Shown here in pieces: positions 11,608 to 26,600 of a stretch of DNA of 64,000 bases (position 1 is its first letter; each line of letters begins with the position of its first letter). The stretch is from assembly GCA_016165875.1 (NCBI GenBank), contig JABBOT010000007.1, positions 15,217,441 to 15,281,440 of the forward strand. The letters run 5' to 3'. This DNA is from Acanthopleura granulata (lineage: Eukaryota > Mollusca > Polyplacophora > Chitonida > Chitonidae). The notes beneath the pieces were generated by a model. That model was not told the origin of the DNA. It was given only the letters and a program-made list of their open reading frames with translations, and searched no databases. The translations under genes and the position numbers were made by a program.

Positions 11608-14600
11608 CTGCAAGACAAAGTGGAGCCACAAGTGACAAGTGTTATCGTCCTCACAAAGGCAGAAATGCACAAAAGACTACACGTCTTTGGGTCCGAATTA
11701 ATTTAAGCTGCATAGGTTCCCCGGTTTTTGGGGATGGTAAGAGATCGGTGTTCGAAAGTTACTTGTCACATATACGTCAATATAAACTTTTCAAGTAGAT
11801 CTGACAAGTTGCGCAAGGTCATTTTTATTTGTAGCTCTAATGAATTTCGAGCAAGCAACGATTCAGTAGGCCAACAATACATTTTAATCCTCAACATTCT
11901 GGTAAGAGACTTTTTAAACCAGCAGTTCTTTGCCACAAATGAAGTTTACGTGTTTATAGTGCTCCTATTGCCAACGATAAAAGATGACGCCCGACACTGT
12001 TACACTATATCGACATCGGGCTAACCAGTAGTCGCCATTGTGCTGGAGTCCAAAACATAAAGTGTCTAGCGCCACTGAAGGGTGAATGACGAATGACATA
12101 AACTTTTGTGTCGTAGTGTATTTAAATGACCCGACATCATTAGGAATAGCAGCCAGAGGCAAAACAAAGTGATGGAATACCACAGAAGCTCATCAGTGGC
12201 ATGATATCTTTATGTGCTACGTATTTTTCAGTGACAAATTACACATACAGATGCGGTGCTTGCTTTTTTAACACACGTGTACTCTCCGCAAGTTCTGTCT
12301 ACTTCTCTCAGGAACAGACTATCCCTACCTGCTATGTGTGCTTCCCTCTAACACACGTAAGTACATGGAACACTCCATTATGTGCATGTACTTACATATG
12401 GATTGTATTGAGGGTGCAGACTTCATGGGGATTCTCGATGTATCAGAGTACCTGCACGGGACCATGCTAGTAAAATGATTTCCACGACGCTCCTGTAACT
12501 GTTTAAGCAATCTAATGTTCGTCTTTCTCTTCCATCAGTATGATGTGCTTATCTGTGCGTCACACCTGGGAAAGTTCGTCAGTGGCATGCCACAGGCCTG
12601 GGAGTACAATCAAGTTTCCTCCACCCACAAATCAGGCCGCCGTCGCGCGTAATTGAACATTTCTTTAGCATGGCGTTACGCAACAATCAAATAAATAAAT
12701 AAATACTCAATTTTGTCTAGTAGGGAATTAAAAAGTTAAACCTACTAATACAAATTATTCCTCCATTTCTCTGAGTAGGAACTGTCGTTGAGGGGCATTC
12801 TGGTAAACATTCATCATTGTTCTCAGCTCTTACGCGACACTGACAGTGTGAGCTTCCGGATTCAGTCCTAACCCCAACTCTCAGCGCTGAACAGTTCTGC
12901 ACGCATGTCTCTCCTTCTATGAGGGAACCTAAATACAACAGCATTCATATGTTCACAGATGTCACGTTGGTATTCAGAGCAGGGATTTAGATTACTCTTT
13001 TTTAAGTAACATTTAAGGATGAACAAAAATATAAGTCATCGAAAATAAGCCCAGAGAAAAAGCCTGCCGTTTTACACTAAATTCAGTATGACAGCACCTA
13101 TATTCAGTTCATCCCTAAAACTCAGGTGATGAATAGCGAGATCAGTCACAAATTATCATTTTATTTGCTGGTGTTATGTTTATGCTCTTAAAATCATGCA
13201 ATGCAAATACAGTATTTGAATCGAAATGTTAACAGAGCTTCAACACCACCGCTATTTCATTTTCTGGATACACCCCATGAAGGGCTGCGCAATAAACTTC
13301 GGCGACTAGTGACCAGATGAAAAGACAAAATAGTTTCAGTTAAATATTATTAGTTCTGTTATTGTATTTTGAATTATGAAATGTAAGCGAAATATATTAG
13401 ACATGAACAGCTTTAACTAAGATAGGCCACAAAATTCCGCTTACAGAAGAACGTAGAAGCAGAACATAGTTCGACTTGATGTCATAATCAGACCTTACAG
13501 AGAGAATGATTACTCCGCTTTTCGGTTTTGTTTTCCTCATGCTGCTCAGCTGGCTTACTTTGCATAAACACATTTCTGAATGAACCATTACAGAAGGCCA
13601 TGTTACTTACAAATACACGTTTTGCTGTTTGGTTTCGGTTCGTACATGGGCGGACAGGTGTCAACACATCGGTGTCTGTATTTAAAGTTCTTGCACCGTC
13701 GACATTTGCTGTCAGATCCGGGACTATGGCATCCTGGGGGAAAAACGGAACCAGTCAAACAGCAATGTTACCTCAATACTACATGGTTCAGTGCACAGGC
13801 GTGTCTCATGACTGTGTAGGCTAGGTAGGCGCCGCCATTTTACCCAGTCCCATGTTGCATTTCTGCAGCTGTGTTTACTCTCGAGGGTTCAATCGCCATC
13901 AAGGGGCTTCCGTGGCTCAGTTGGTTAGCGCTGTCGCAGCGCAATGACCCGGAGCCTCCCATCAATGTGGTCGCTGTGAGTTCAAGTCCAGCTCATGCTG
14001 CCTTCATCTCCGGCCGTACGTGGGAAGGTCTGCCAGCAACTTGCGGATGGTCGTGGGTTTCGCCCAGGCTCTGCCCGGCGTCTTCCCACCTTAATGCTGG
14101 CCGCCATCGTATAAGTGAAATAATCTTGAGTACGGCGTAAAACACCAATCAAATAAATAAATAAATAAATCACGATCAAGTGAAACTAGAACCTCAACGG
14201 TTTAAAAGGGGTCAGGGGCCAACTTCATCAAACTCCGTACGGATGTTTTACTCCGTAAATGTATACTGTCTCCGTAGCTCCATAAGGTGGAATTTACGGT
14301 GGAAAATATCCGTACGAAGTTTTATAAAACTGGCCCCTGGTTATTGCATAGAGCAACTGCAGGATCATAAAGTATAAGATGGTCTTAAAACGGAAGTTTC
14401 CTTCAAAACTTTCACGTTGCCATATCATGAATTCAGATGTTTAAGTGAATTGTATACATATGAGAATGTTTGAACTGACTTCAACACAGGGTTTTCATGA
14501 ACTATTGCATCTGGAAATAAGCATTCTAGTGCATTAAATTGTGAAAGCAAGACATGCTTCTTTTAGCTGACAGAATAGCTGGTCAAATTTGGGAGAATCA

Positions 14601-17600
14601 GATCAAAGATGATAATTTGGGGACCATCTAGGTGAGCTAGAGTATATGAACAAGTAGAATAATGGGTGCAGCCTCTGGATATCTCAACCTTACCCCTCAC
14701 CCCAAAAAGTAATAGTAAGACATAAGAAGATAATAATATGAAATTCCAAGAGTTTTTAATGACCAAATCTTAATTTTATATGGAGACTTTATCTTGCACT
14801 TACTTTTAATATTATCCATTTAAATTTAAATCATGATAAATATTCATATTCCATGTGACCCAGGAGACTCTCAACACTGTGAATGCTGTGAGTTCCTGTC
14901 CAGCTCTGGCCAACGTAGGCCTACTTCCTCTCCAATCAGAAGTAATAAAGTTTGCCTGCAACCTCCGGGTGGCTGTGGGTTTCCTCCGGATATCTTTTTT
15001 ATTAAACTGAAATAACTTTAATTTAATCCAAAGGTTTTTATATTTTAAATATTCATTTTCCACTTCCTTTTACCTAAGATAAAAAAACACTTCTTTATTT
15101 TAACTTTCTCAGTTCTATATCAACTTTTTGTCACATTCATATCCTGCGTTCGCTTTCATCAAAATGGCTACGTTTATCCGATTGAAAACACAGCAGTAGA
15201 AATGTATGTTACTTTGCTTCAACCATGAACACTCGAAGTTATCCTCTTTATACAATATTCAAACAGTAACTTTGGCAAATTTGTTGTGCTTTTTTCCCGG
15301 CTAAATACTTATAAATTTTCATCTCATTGAAAATCCTTACCACTCTGTGCTTTTCCAACCTTATAATATTGTAAATGCTACACAACTGACTTACAGGCAG
15401 GAGAAATGTAAGGACTACAAGCAGCGCCATCTGCGATGTCACTTCCACATAGCTTAATTTTGTCTTAACCATTGCCTTTTCTATAAAAGTCATGGGCTTT
15501 TTAAGGGAACCATATAGCAGCAAGAAACTCATGGGTTGGTTAAAAGAACGATACAGCAGAAAGAAACTCGTGAGATGGTTAAAGGCACCATGTAGTAGCA
15601 AGAAACTTATGGGCTGCTTAACGGAGTCATGCAGCAGCAAGAAACTCATAGGCTGGTTAAAGGAACCATACAGCAGCAAGAAACTTATGGGCTAGTTAAA
15701 GGCACCATATAGCACCAAGAAGCTCCTGGGCTATTTAAAGCACCATCATAAATCAGTAAGAAACTCAAGAGATAGCTGAAGCCACAATATAGCAGCAAGA
15801 ATCTCATGGGCTAGTTAAAAGCAAAATATAGCAGAAAGAAAATGCTGGGCTTGTTAATGGCGCCATATAGCAACAAGAAACTCATGAGCAGGTTAAATGA
15901 ATGATGTAGCAGCAAGAAACTAATAGGCTAGTTAAAGGCGCCGTGTAAACATGAAAGAAGTCCATGTGCTAATTAAAGACACCATATATTAGCAAAAAAA
16001 CTCACTGGCTGGCTAAGTGAACCACACAACAGCAAGAAACTCCTGGGCTACGTAAAATCACCATATAGTAGCAAGAAATCATGTGCTACGTAAAGGAACC
16101 ATATAGCATAAAGAGTTAGTTAAAGGCACCATGTAGCAGAAAGGAACTGTTGGGCTGGTTAAAGGCACCATATAACGGCAAGAAACTGGTGTGCTAGGTG
16201 AAGCAACCAAATCGCAGCAAGTAACTCCTGGACTAGTTAAAGGCACCATATAGCAGCAAATAACTCCTGGACTAGTTAAAGGCACCATATAGCAGCAAGA
16301 AACTCCTTGGCTATTTGAAGGCATCATGTGACAGCAAGAGACTCATGGAGTAAAAGCAACATAAGTCTTTACTCATCGAGTAGTTAAAGGCGCCAAATAA
16401 TGGCAAAAAAACTCATGGGCTAGTTAAAGACACCATATAGTAGCAAGAAACGCATGGGCTAGTTAGAGGCACAATAGAGCAGCAAGAAACTCATGGACTA
16501 ATTAAGGGCAACATATAGCAGTAAGAAATTCATGGACAAATCAAAGGCAACATATAGCCGCAAGAAAGTCATGTGCTCATGGGCTAGTTAAAAGCACCAT
16601 ATAACAGCCACAAACCCATGGGCTGGTTAAAAGAACCATGTAGTAAAAAGCAAGGACTCATGAAGTAGTTAACCAGAGCAATTTAAAGGGAACGTCCGCC
16701 AGCAACCTGAGGATGGTCATGAGTTTCCCTGGAGCTCTGCTCGGTTTCCTCCCACCATAATGCTGGCCCCCATTGTATAAGTGAAATATTCTTTAGTACG
16801 ACGTAAAACACCAATCAAATAAATAAATAAACAAGATCATAAAGAGAAATCCATGGCCTAAATCTGAAGTTAACATAACATTAGATTTGGAAGACCGCTA
16901 TAGTTGGGGAGACTGCCTGAAAGACTTTCCATGGCAGATGGGAACTATTTATGAGAGAATATAAACCTACCGTTGCACTGTGGGTGGCATTTCTCCACAC
17001 AACGTCCCTGCTCAAGGACGGTCCCTCCCAAGCAAATCTGAGACCCCGGGGCTAAGGCAGGGAATAATTCTACGTTCATAATTGTCGCCTCAGCCTCACC
17101 GTTCCCAAAAGCATAAAACCGGACGTGCAATGGATCCTCGTCTTCGTACACGGCGTACACATAGGACTCCGCCTTAACAAAGAGGCAGCGTGAATAGACC
17201 ACTTTATATGGTGTGTAGAATGCATAGGTTTTGAAAAGTACATGAACAGGGACTTCCAGGGGGGCACACTGCACCCACTGTTCAATCTTTAGGTCAAAAC
17301 TTAAACCTTATGTTTGAAATCTACCGACATGCACCTATTTCCTGTATACTATGTACACATGCTCTTTTCCTTTTTCTTTACAAACCAAGGGAGACAAATT
17401 CGCTCACACGGGCAGAACAATACGACAATTGCCTTAATTCTTATTGTGTGTATTTTGCTCACCCCATTGTCCGCCGTTTTTCCATACTTTATAGACAGAC
17501 GGTTGCCCTCGGCAAACTCGTGGAAACAGACAAAATAAGACTCATACAGCCGTGGATCTCCCAAGCTACGTGCCGCGGCGTCGCTGATGAATTTCATAAC

Positions 17601-20600
17601 CCTATTACCCTGAAACATGAATTCAGTTCACTTATTTATTTTTTTATTTATTTGTGCTGTACGTCTTTCTTAAGAATATTTCACTGAAATGAAGACCCTT
17701 TGGTTTATGCGTTAAGAAAACGTTTCAATTTCTACAAAGAATTCTGTTGACACTAACACAAATTCAGTGGGCCATCTCATGTTCTACAGACGGATCCAAA
17801 CAAATTGTCGCATCTTCTCGATGTTTGTACAACTAAAATCCTCCAGTCTGCTGACTGATATCAGTCCATATCTCGAAAGGTCATGGAAGCAGGATAAAGC
17901 GACATTATAACCTAGGAGCGAGACGGTAAAAATTTTCCGAAACTGGTAATGTTCTTACCAAAAGACCTATTTCAAAAGTGGTCAATTTTTATTTGAAAAG
18001 TAGTCAGCAGGAATGATAAAAAAAAAATCGAACTTATTTCAAAATTTTTCATTTAGTATTCCAACAGCGTTATAGCTGACATTTTATTGGAAATGTGGTC
18101 CCTGCAGGAACATACCTTGTAGATGGCCACGCCCTGAGGCCCAATCTGCAAATAGTACCACGTGGTCCGATCGCGTGGAACGACCGAGAAGATTATGAAT
18201 ATGTCACCTTCGGAGGCAGCCGTGAAGAAAACGCAGGTGTCGTGTTTGGAAAAACTCTCAAACCTATGAGCGTTTGACCACGCTACATTACAGGGAATCG
18301 CGCCAATCCCATATTGGTCCCTGAAAAGTACGAGAATATCAATGAACACGACACCAGTATATACCAGATTAGGACTGTGTATCTGTCAATGCTACTACAT
18401 TTGGGGATTTGTTGTTTGAGAATATTTCACTGATTCGACCTGGAGTTATACTTACTTGTGTTCTTCAATTTCATGAAACTTCGATATTGTTTCCACTTTA
18501 GCCAGCGCTCGTCCACGCAGTGATTCCGGTAGATTCGGCAAAACTTTGCGAGACTCGGCAAAAGAATCTTCACTCAGGTACAAAAGTCCAGATTTGTCGT
18601 CATAATCCAAAACGAGGCCACGGACTGATATCTGAAAGCAGACCCGATGGGCAACATCCTATTATCCGCCGGATATCAAAGTGTGATGTTGTGACCTAAA
18701 TGTGTAATGTTCTACATTTAGTTTTATTGATCTATTTATTGTATTTCAGCTATACGGTGACGGCTACCATTGTGGTGGGGGGAAACCGGGTAGAACACGG
18801 CCTAATCACACGACCATTTGCAAATTGCTTCCAGACCTTTCCACGTACGGCCGGAATGGAAGCCAGCAGGAGCCGGACTTGAACTCACATCGACCGCATT
18901 GGTGAGAGGCTTCTGGGTTATTGTGCTGCACCAAAACTCTAACCGCTCAGCCCAGCAAATGTACTATAGCTTTAAACCATGGTTTGTAACAATGTAACAA
19001 GTGTGCTTCTGCGGATCCGGAACCAACTTAATGGCTACTGCAAAGGATACATGTAAGTATATACGCCAGATCTAGCGATCATTATTATTTGAAAGTCTGT
19101 CGTGTCTTGCTCCAAACAGATGTATAAATAAGACCTTAAGACCGAAAATAACATGGCAAGTCAGTCGAGAGGTGGTTAATTAGTAACTTTTGACTTGTGA
19201 ATTGTGAATGGACAGGCCTAAATGTATCGTCAGTTTAAACAATTCAGGTTAGGCTTTGAGAGCAACTTGAGCAGATTCTACCAAACTTTTGTATCAGGCT
19301 TTAGTTTGTACCAGATGTCGAAAATGAAACAGATTTATCATGTTTAGATAAAAGTTTAGTTCCAAGAATCACAAAATATGCACTTAAATACCGTTTCAAA
19401 TTTAGATTTGACTGAAGTCAACACAGGCTATTCATAGAATATGTACCACGCTGGGTTTGTGTCATTTCAGATTGATGTCCAACTGTTTATTTTTCATTCT
19501 CTGTATTTATTACTCGTTCACTTATATTATTGTTGCTGAACGCCACATTCAAAAATTTTCACTTATACCATGGTGGTAATTTTGACGGATTGCAGCCGTG
19601 AAGCACCGACCTTTGGTGCCGAGGTTTTCCACGTGTGACGTACAGCCACCACGCGTGACCCACATCCAAGGTTAGCTGTGCACCCGCATCTCGTGTGTAC
19701 TTGCGATTAAAAGCCTACAACATGTAACCAGTAGACCACAGTCTCTAATAATTCCAGGGCAAAAGAGACAGCAGTCCAATTTTCAAAGGCTTGTTTCAGG
19801 AGTAGATTTAGCAAAATTCAAATGTTTTTGCTCAATCGACTGGCTAGTTTGTCTTGGTAACACGCCTCTCCTCAAGCCAACTCCGACCTACCTTATAGCT
19901 CGAAGTCACATTGCTCCCCCCGTTCCCGTAGAGGTCATACAAATGGATAACTCCGTCCTTGCTTCGCACGGACCACTTTCTGGAACGTTTATCAAAGGAC
20001 ACCACCAGCACTTCATCTTTATTCCCGACACCTCCAATATCCAGCGGGGCATCAAAAAGGACCTGGCCCCAAAACATTGAAAACGATAACAGGTCACCAT
20101 TTTCATGCCACAGAGGGAAATGCAAAAATCATCCCCAAGATACTATCGATGTTTAAAATGATAGAAAGCTTGCCACTAGAAAGTAGGGTTGTCGGTTATT
20201 TTGGACCATTTTGGATTTTGGACCAGTTAACGGTTTTGTGGCGTCACTATTATTTTCTTTCCTCTCATCCAAAATATCCTCTCTACTTTGGGAATATCTC
20301 ATGTTTGCATGAACAGAAATTACACAGTGAATGTCATAAAAATTTCAGCCAAAAGTAAGAGTAAAAGATCGACGACTCAGCTGCACACAGCAAGCAAACA
20401 AAATCTACATCTAGTTTTCAATAGTCATTTCACTGATTTAAAATTTATTGGTGCAGCATTCTATCAATTTTACTCAGTTTTCAATTTTTAATTCAATTTT
20501 ATCATATTAAAATATATTACAACTTACTTAAAAATTCTATACATGTACATAAATATTAACTTTCCTGTTGCATGTTCGTGAGTGTATGTTTTTTTTATAT

Positions 20601-23600
20601 AATTTATATACACTTAACATGTTAAGACAGGGGATTTTGTTGATACTTACACTTAATATGGAAAAGTTTGTTTGTGTGCAAGACATATCGGTTTTAATGA
20701 TTGACTGAGTTCTTGTTAAAAAACATACAGACTAAATGAAAAGAATAAATTAATAAATAACGTGACTAGAAATGGAATGACCGGTTGATTTACTGACCGA
20801 TAAATTCTTTATTTATTGTTTAACACCATTCTGAAGAATGCTTCCCTTAAACGATGATGGGTCGGTTAGCGGGCTAGCGCAGCACAATGACCTAGAAGCC
20901 TCCCACCAATGTTGTCGCTGTGAGTTCAAGTGCAGCTCATGCTGCCTTCCTCTCCGACCGCATGTGGATGGTCTGCCAAAAAACTGCGGATGGTCGTGAG
21001 CTTCCCACCATAATGCTGGCCGCCGTCGTATAAGTGAAATATTCTTTAGTATGGCCTATAACACCAATCAAATAAATAAATAAATAAAACTGGAATTTCT
21101 TAGTTCGTAACACTTGATTGTTGAAAGCTGATTTCACATTTTGTGTTCATGTTTACTTAGGTAAATTGGCATCGTCATTAAAGACTTCCAGTGCCATTTT
21201 GGTTGATAACTGATGAATATAGACGCACACATCAGAAATGACTGTTGCATTACTCGGGAGACATGTTTACCTTGAAGGGAGATCCATCCGTCATGTTGGC
21301 CCATCTCAGGATTTCACCGGCTTTGCTGTCGTCACAAGCCGCGTCTCCAGGTGGCAAGTATATGTCCGTTGAGGGAATGGGACCCTGAGGAATAGATCAG
21401 TTATAAAGACATTACAATCCATTTATGTAATTGTTTTCTTATTCGCTTTCGGTTGTTTATCTGGCCATAACAAAGAAATATTGCTCACTTCCAGAAATAA
21501 GGGGCAAATTGCAAGGATATAAATGCATTATTGAGAGCTTATACGTATAGCTTGTTGCTTTATCAGACTGCGCATTTATCAAGGCATCAATATAAAATGC
21601 TACGTCCAAAGGGCGTTGCTTGATATCTACCCTTTGCATCAAAAGTAGATTAGAATTTGTTTACGTATAGTAAGTATATTTTTGTTTACATCTGCGCTTC
21701 AGGCCAACAGGAAACCACTCTGCATTCGCCTCTGATGTATGCGAAATATTCACTGTCCTGTATTAATGCATTCGTGTACTACACTGTATGCTGATAACTG
21801 TGAATAATCAAATCAAATCAAAAGAAATGCCACCATTTCAGCATTTTAAGTGAAGTCAATAATTTGGTTCATTCTTGAGAAGAAGTTTTCTGAAACGTTC
21901 TCTTGGCTCGATGTTCTCCCTTTGCTATCAGAAGACTCCTTTTAAATGCAGAAAATCGTGGCCTCTTGTAAGCAAGTTTTTGGCCGTACCTCCTGGAGAT
22001 AAACTCTCCTAATTATAGGAATTATCTACATATACGGTATTTGGCAATTGGACATTCATTTTGTCTTATCCTAACAGTCCCGCTGATTTCTAAAAGGTGT
22101 TTTGGAGTTTATTTGGAAGGTAGGATTATATCCTTTAAAAACGGTGTTGGCTCCATAGGTAAGCTTCTGTCTTAGAAAGTGCACATTTGAGTGTGATTTT
22201 TTAGCGCAAACACAGTAAGCTTCAGACCTTCTCCAGACATTGCCTCTAAAAATGCACTTTTTATACGAATATCAAGGGAAAATCCGGTAGTCTTTCGTAT
22301 TAACACTGAATTGTATCACGTGGAACTCACCGCCTCCAGGCATTGCATCTTAAATGCACTTTTTGCACAAATATCAAGTGCACATCCGGCAGCCTTCTAT
22401 ACTGACTTTGACTTCTGCCACGAGCAACTCACCTCCTTGAGCCATTTCCTCTAAAAATGCACTTTTTGTACGAATATCAAGAGAAAATCCGGTAGACTTC
22501 TATATTGGCTTTGACTTCTATCACTAGCAACTAACCCTGTCGAGGCATGTCCCGTAACCATGTACTTTTTGTACGAATGTCGAGGGTATATCCGGTAATC
22601 TGCCGTATTAAATTTGACTTGTATCACGTTCAACTCACCTCCTCCATGCATTGCCTCTAAAAATGCACTTTTTGTACGAATATGAAGAGCAAATCCAGTA
22701 TACGTCTATACTGACTTTGACTTGTATCACATACAACTCACCTCCTCCAGATACACTGATATGGCTCTCCTCAGAGCATTACAGCGTCTTCGTAAAGCCT
22801 GTTTGAAGGATTTAGCAGAGGTGTAGTCGCAGTATCGCCTCTCTTCAGTGTACCCCGTGTCGTTCCTACCGTCGTCGGGGGTATCCTGGACGCGAATCAC
22901 GTAGTATTTACGGCCCGTCTCTTTTTCAGTTTGTAAAACTCTAAATAATGGAAATATGAACAGTTATAAAAATTTGTCTGAATTTGTAGGAACTTAAACA
23001 GTAGGAAAAATTAATCGGCAAGGAAATCTGTGCCTAAATTGTTTTAGCCTACACTTGGGGGAAATGAATAGTCATTACAATTCGTCATGGAGGACTGTGG
23101 AAATTTATCGTCGTGGAAATCTGTCTAAGAATGTAGGAACCCAAGAAATAGAGAAAATGAACAATCTTGAAAATCTGCATCAGTATATAGGACATTACAT
23201 ATTATGAAAATGAACGTCGTGACCGTGTGACCCTAATACTAAGAAAAGGAATCGTCATGGAAATCTGTCTGAGAAGGTAGATCCCTAAAATCTGACATAG
23301 ATGAATGATCGTGAACATTTGTATGAAAGCAAAACATATGAAAAAATGAATTGCCATGCAAATCTCCTTTAGGATGTAGGACTCTAAACACTGTGGGAAA
23401 TGAATAGTCATGACAATGCCTCTTAGTATGTGAAACCTTGAGGAAAGGAACAATCCAGGAAATCCGTAAATAAACAACTTTTCAAACAATTTATGTTAAA
23501 CATGTGGCCTTATCTTCCACCTGATAACGATAAACCCGTAATATCAGGGATGATCATACACATACGTTTCACTTCATCTTATCTTCTAACTGCCAGCACA

Positions 23601-26600
23601 GTCTCCTAATATAAGGACTGTTCATGTATGTATCTTCATTATGTTTCTTGTACTTATCCTGGCAAATATCAAAAATGCCAAAGGAGTTGAAGAAGAACAC
23701 GTCCCTTGGAGAGCGAAACTGTCTTCGACTTAAGTCAGACTTAACTTCAAACGGGTCCACAGCTCAAAAATTGTGGCTTTCTGAAGAATTTTTACTTTAA
23801 TAAGAAGAGCTGACCTAGACCTTTATGACAGAAACGAAAATTTGGGTTTAAAGAGCTACTCTGGTGTGAAAACATCTTTGTCTTAAGAGCAAGGTGAAAT
23901 GATAAATACTGATGTTGTCTGAAAAGCTTTTCTAAATTGTGGAAATATTGTTAAGTATTAAAACACATATTGTACGTTTCGCCAGAGAATACGGAAACAA
24001 AATTTTTCCGTCCTTTTCAAATTACCTGGTCGCGCACGAACACGTGGCGTCTTTAATGGCTGACGTCATCCAAGCATAATTGTCTCACTCGACGTCACAT
24101 CTGCCTGATTCGACGTCATATAAAGAATATTATCACGTCACATCAGGAGAATTTTACGGACACAGCCGAAGGTCTTGTTTTTTAAGGGATGTTGAGCTAC
24201 ATGGGTTAAATAGTGTTATTCATCGAAAGTCCTTTAGAACCATGACATTAGGTTTTTTCCGTAGGATTTCTTTCATACAACTTTAATATTTCTACTTATT
24301 TTGTATTCTGACCAGAGAGGCACTTGGTGTTAAAATCTAAGCTGACGAACAATACCGTAATTTAAGTTTAGGTTTGACTTGAGTTTAAGACAGCTTCGAG
24401 ATCATGAGGCCTGGACTTCAGAGGAAGTTTTCAGACTTACTCCTTGCCAAAACAGCCCATATCCTCGGTACCATTGGGGAACAGGGTTTTGTAGTTCAGT
24501 CGGCAGAGATCAGTGATGGGGGACATTTGAAAGTCAAAAGGTTTCGGGTGCTCTGGGATGGAAGCAAGCCAGTCGGACAGTTCGTGTTTAAAGCCAGTTG
24601 TGTACATCTCTGCTAAGATGGTGGCTATCTTCTGATTCCCACCCTCTACCATAAGTGCCTGATTCGAGTATTCCTGGCGAAATCTGAAAGAAAGTCGAGA
24701 TACAGACCATAATTTGAATACGGTTACGTGCAACATATAGTTTTTTAAATGACTGAGAGACTGTTTACTCACCAGAGCAGAGAACAGCATCCCGTCTCCC
24801 GAAGTTGATTCTGTTTATTAATAAATTCTCCATCTTCGTCACATCTTCCCTATATTAAATTAACATTCGCTAGTGCAGCGTAATGACCCAGATGCCCCTC
24901 AACAATGCGATCGCTGTGAGTTCAAGTCCAGCTCACGTTGGCTTCCTCTCGGTAGTAAGACGGAAGGTCCGCTAGCGGGAGACTGGTGGAATGGTGGAGT
25001 GCGGAGTGCTGCTGAACGGTTAAGATAGAGGGAATGACGGAGTGAGAAGTGCTGTTCAGTGGTTAACGTAGAGGGAAACTAGGGGCGGGGTGGATTTCTA
25101 AGTGCTGCTCATCGTTTAAGGTAGAGGGAGACTGAATGAATGGTGGAGTGCTAAGTGCTGCTGAACGGTAAAGGCAGAGGGAAAGAGTGAGGGAATGACG
25201 CAGGGCGAAGTACCGCTCACTGGTTAAGACGAGGGAAAGGCTTAGGGAATGGTGGGGTGTCGAGTGCTGCTGAACGGTTAAAATAAAGGGAAGAACGGAG
25301 TGTGAAGTGTCTCTCACCGATTAAGGTAGAGGGAAAGTCTGAGGGAATGACGTTGTGTGAAATGTTGTTCACCGGTTAAGATTTAGGGAAACTGAGGGAA
25401 TGACGTACCGGTAGTGCAAAGTGCTGCTCATCGGTTAAGAGAGAGGAAAGACTAAGGGAATGGTGGATTGCTGAGCATTGCTCACCGGTTAAGGTCCAGG
25501 TTCTGTAATGAAGAGGACTCGGAGTGTCTTGAACCAAAATTCTTGCTGTTTGTCTCCTCCTTTCCCAACCTTATGGAGTGGAATAAGCTGCTGGACTGAA
25601 ACTGGGATGACTTGGCTGAGAACGTACTGTAATATGAAGCCAAAATATTACCATTATGTGAATACTTCACCATATATGCATGTACAGTGTAATTTCTACC
25701 AACCTTATCCAAAATATGCAGTGAAACCGGCTGCCTCATTGGCAATAATCAAGTGGGACAATGCAATACATCCTTACGTTACCTACTCTGCTAAGATTCA
25801 TGTCGGGTGACGTCATGCTTATGACCTAAAAAAAATAATACCAATTTTGGTACCTCTTTACTTGGTGGTATTCATAAGAGAACTGCCAATTTTGGATCAT
25901 CTTCTGACTTAACCTGGTGATATTCAAAAAGGAACTCACGATCTTGGTACGAATTTTTCTGGTGGTGACAACCTTGGAACCTATTCACTTGGTGGTACTC
26001 GTAGGGGTACTGGAATTCTTGGGACTTCTTGACATGATTTGTAATTTTCAAGGTAATTGAAAATGCAGATACCTCTTTATTAGGTTGTAATTATCAAGTA
26101 ACTGTTTATCTTGGTACATTTTCAACTGTCATATTCGTAAGTGAACTGGAAATCATGATACCCATTTACTTGGTGGTATCTACAAATGAAATGCTTGATA
26201 AATCTAATTACCTGAACATCGCCTCATTATCGGCCTCAGCTTTCGTGGCGAATGAATCAATTGTCTCCCCTTCCTCTGCTGTTTTTGTTTTGGCCAGTTT
26301 GAGTTGACCGCCGAATTTGGCAGATTTGATGTAGTGGGTTCCCCAGCGTAAAATGAAGTTCTCTGAAAAGAAGATAGACAGAGCGTTACCATAAAGTTCA
26401 ATTTATTCGTCTATATAACATGCCTTGCGTCTTTCCAGGTATCACTGAAGACGTATAACTGCTTCTCTTTACATAAAACCGTCCTAATTTTCTACTTTAT
26501 ATACATTTTTAATTTCTTTTGCCATTTGGAAATTGTTCCTGTGTTTACTGACCGGTAAAGTTCATTGTGGTTAAGGATTGGTCTGTTTCCACACCTGTAT

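Noticed and set aside
11162..11798. Several 77-97-codon plus-strand frames
   Set aside because: Shadows opposite the SRCR exon; the minus frame carries unmistakable SRCR motifs.
13903..13990. Head of the SINE as a functional tRNA gene
   Set aside because: A and B boxes are present, but the sequence continues into a SINE body, lacks a good acceptor stem and recurs many times.
15248..15695. Open frames of 143 codons (minus) and 67 codons (plus)
   Set aside because: Largely produced by the 40-bp minisatellite, whose unit lacks stops in some frames.
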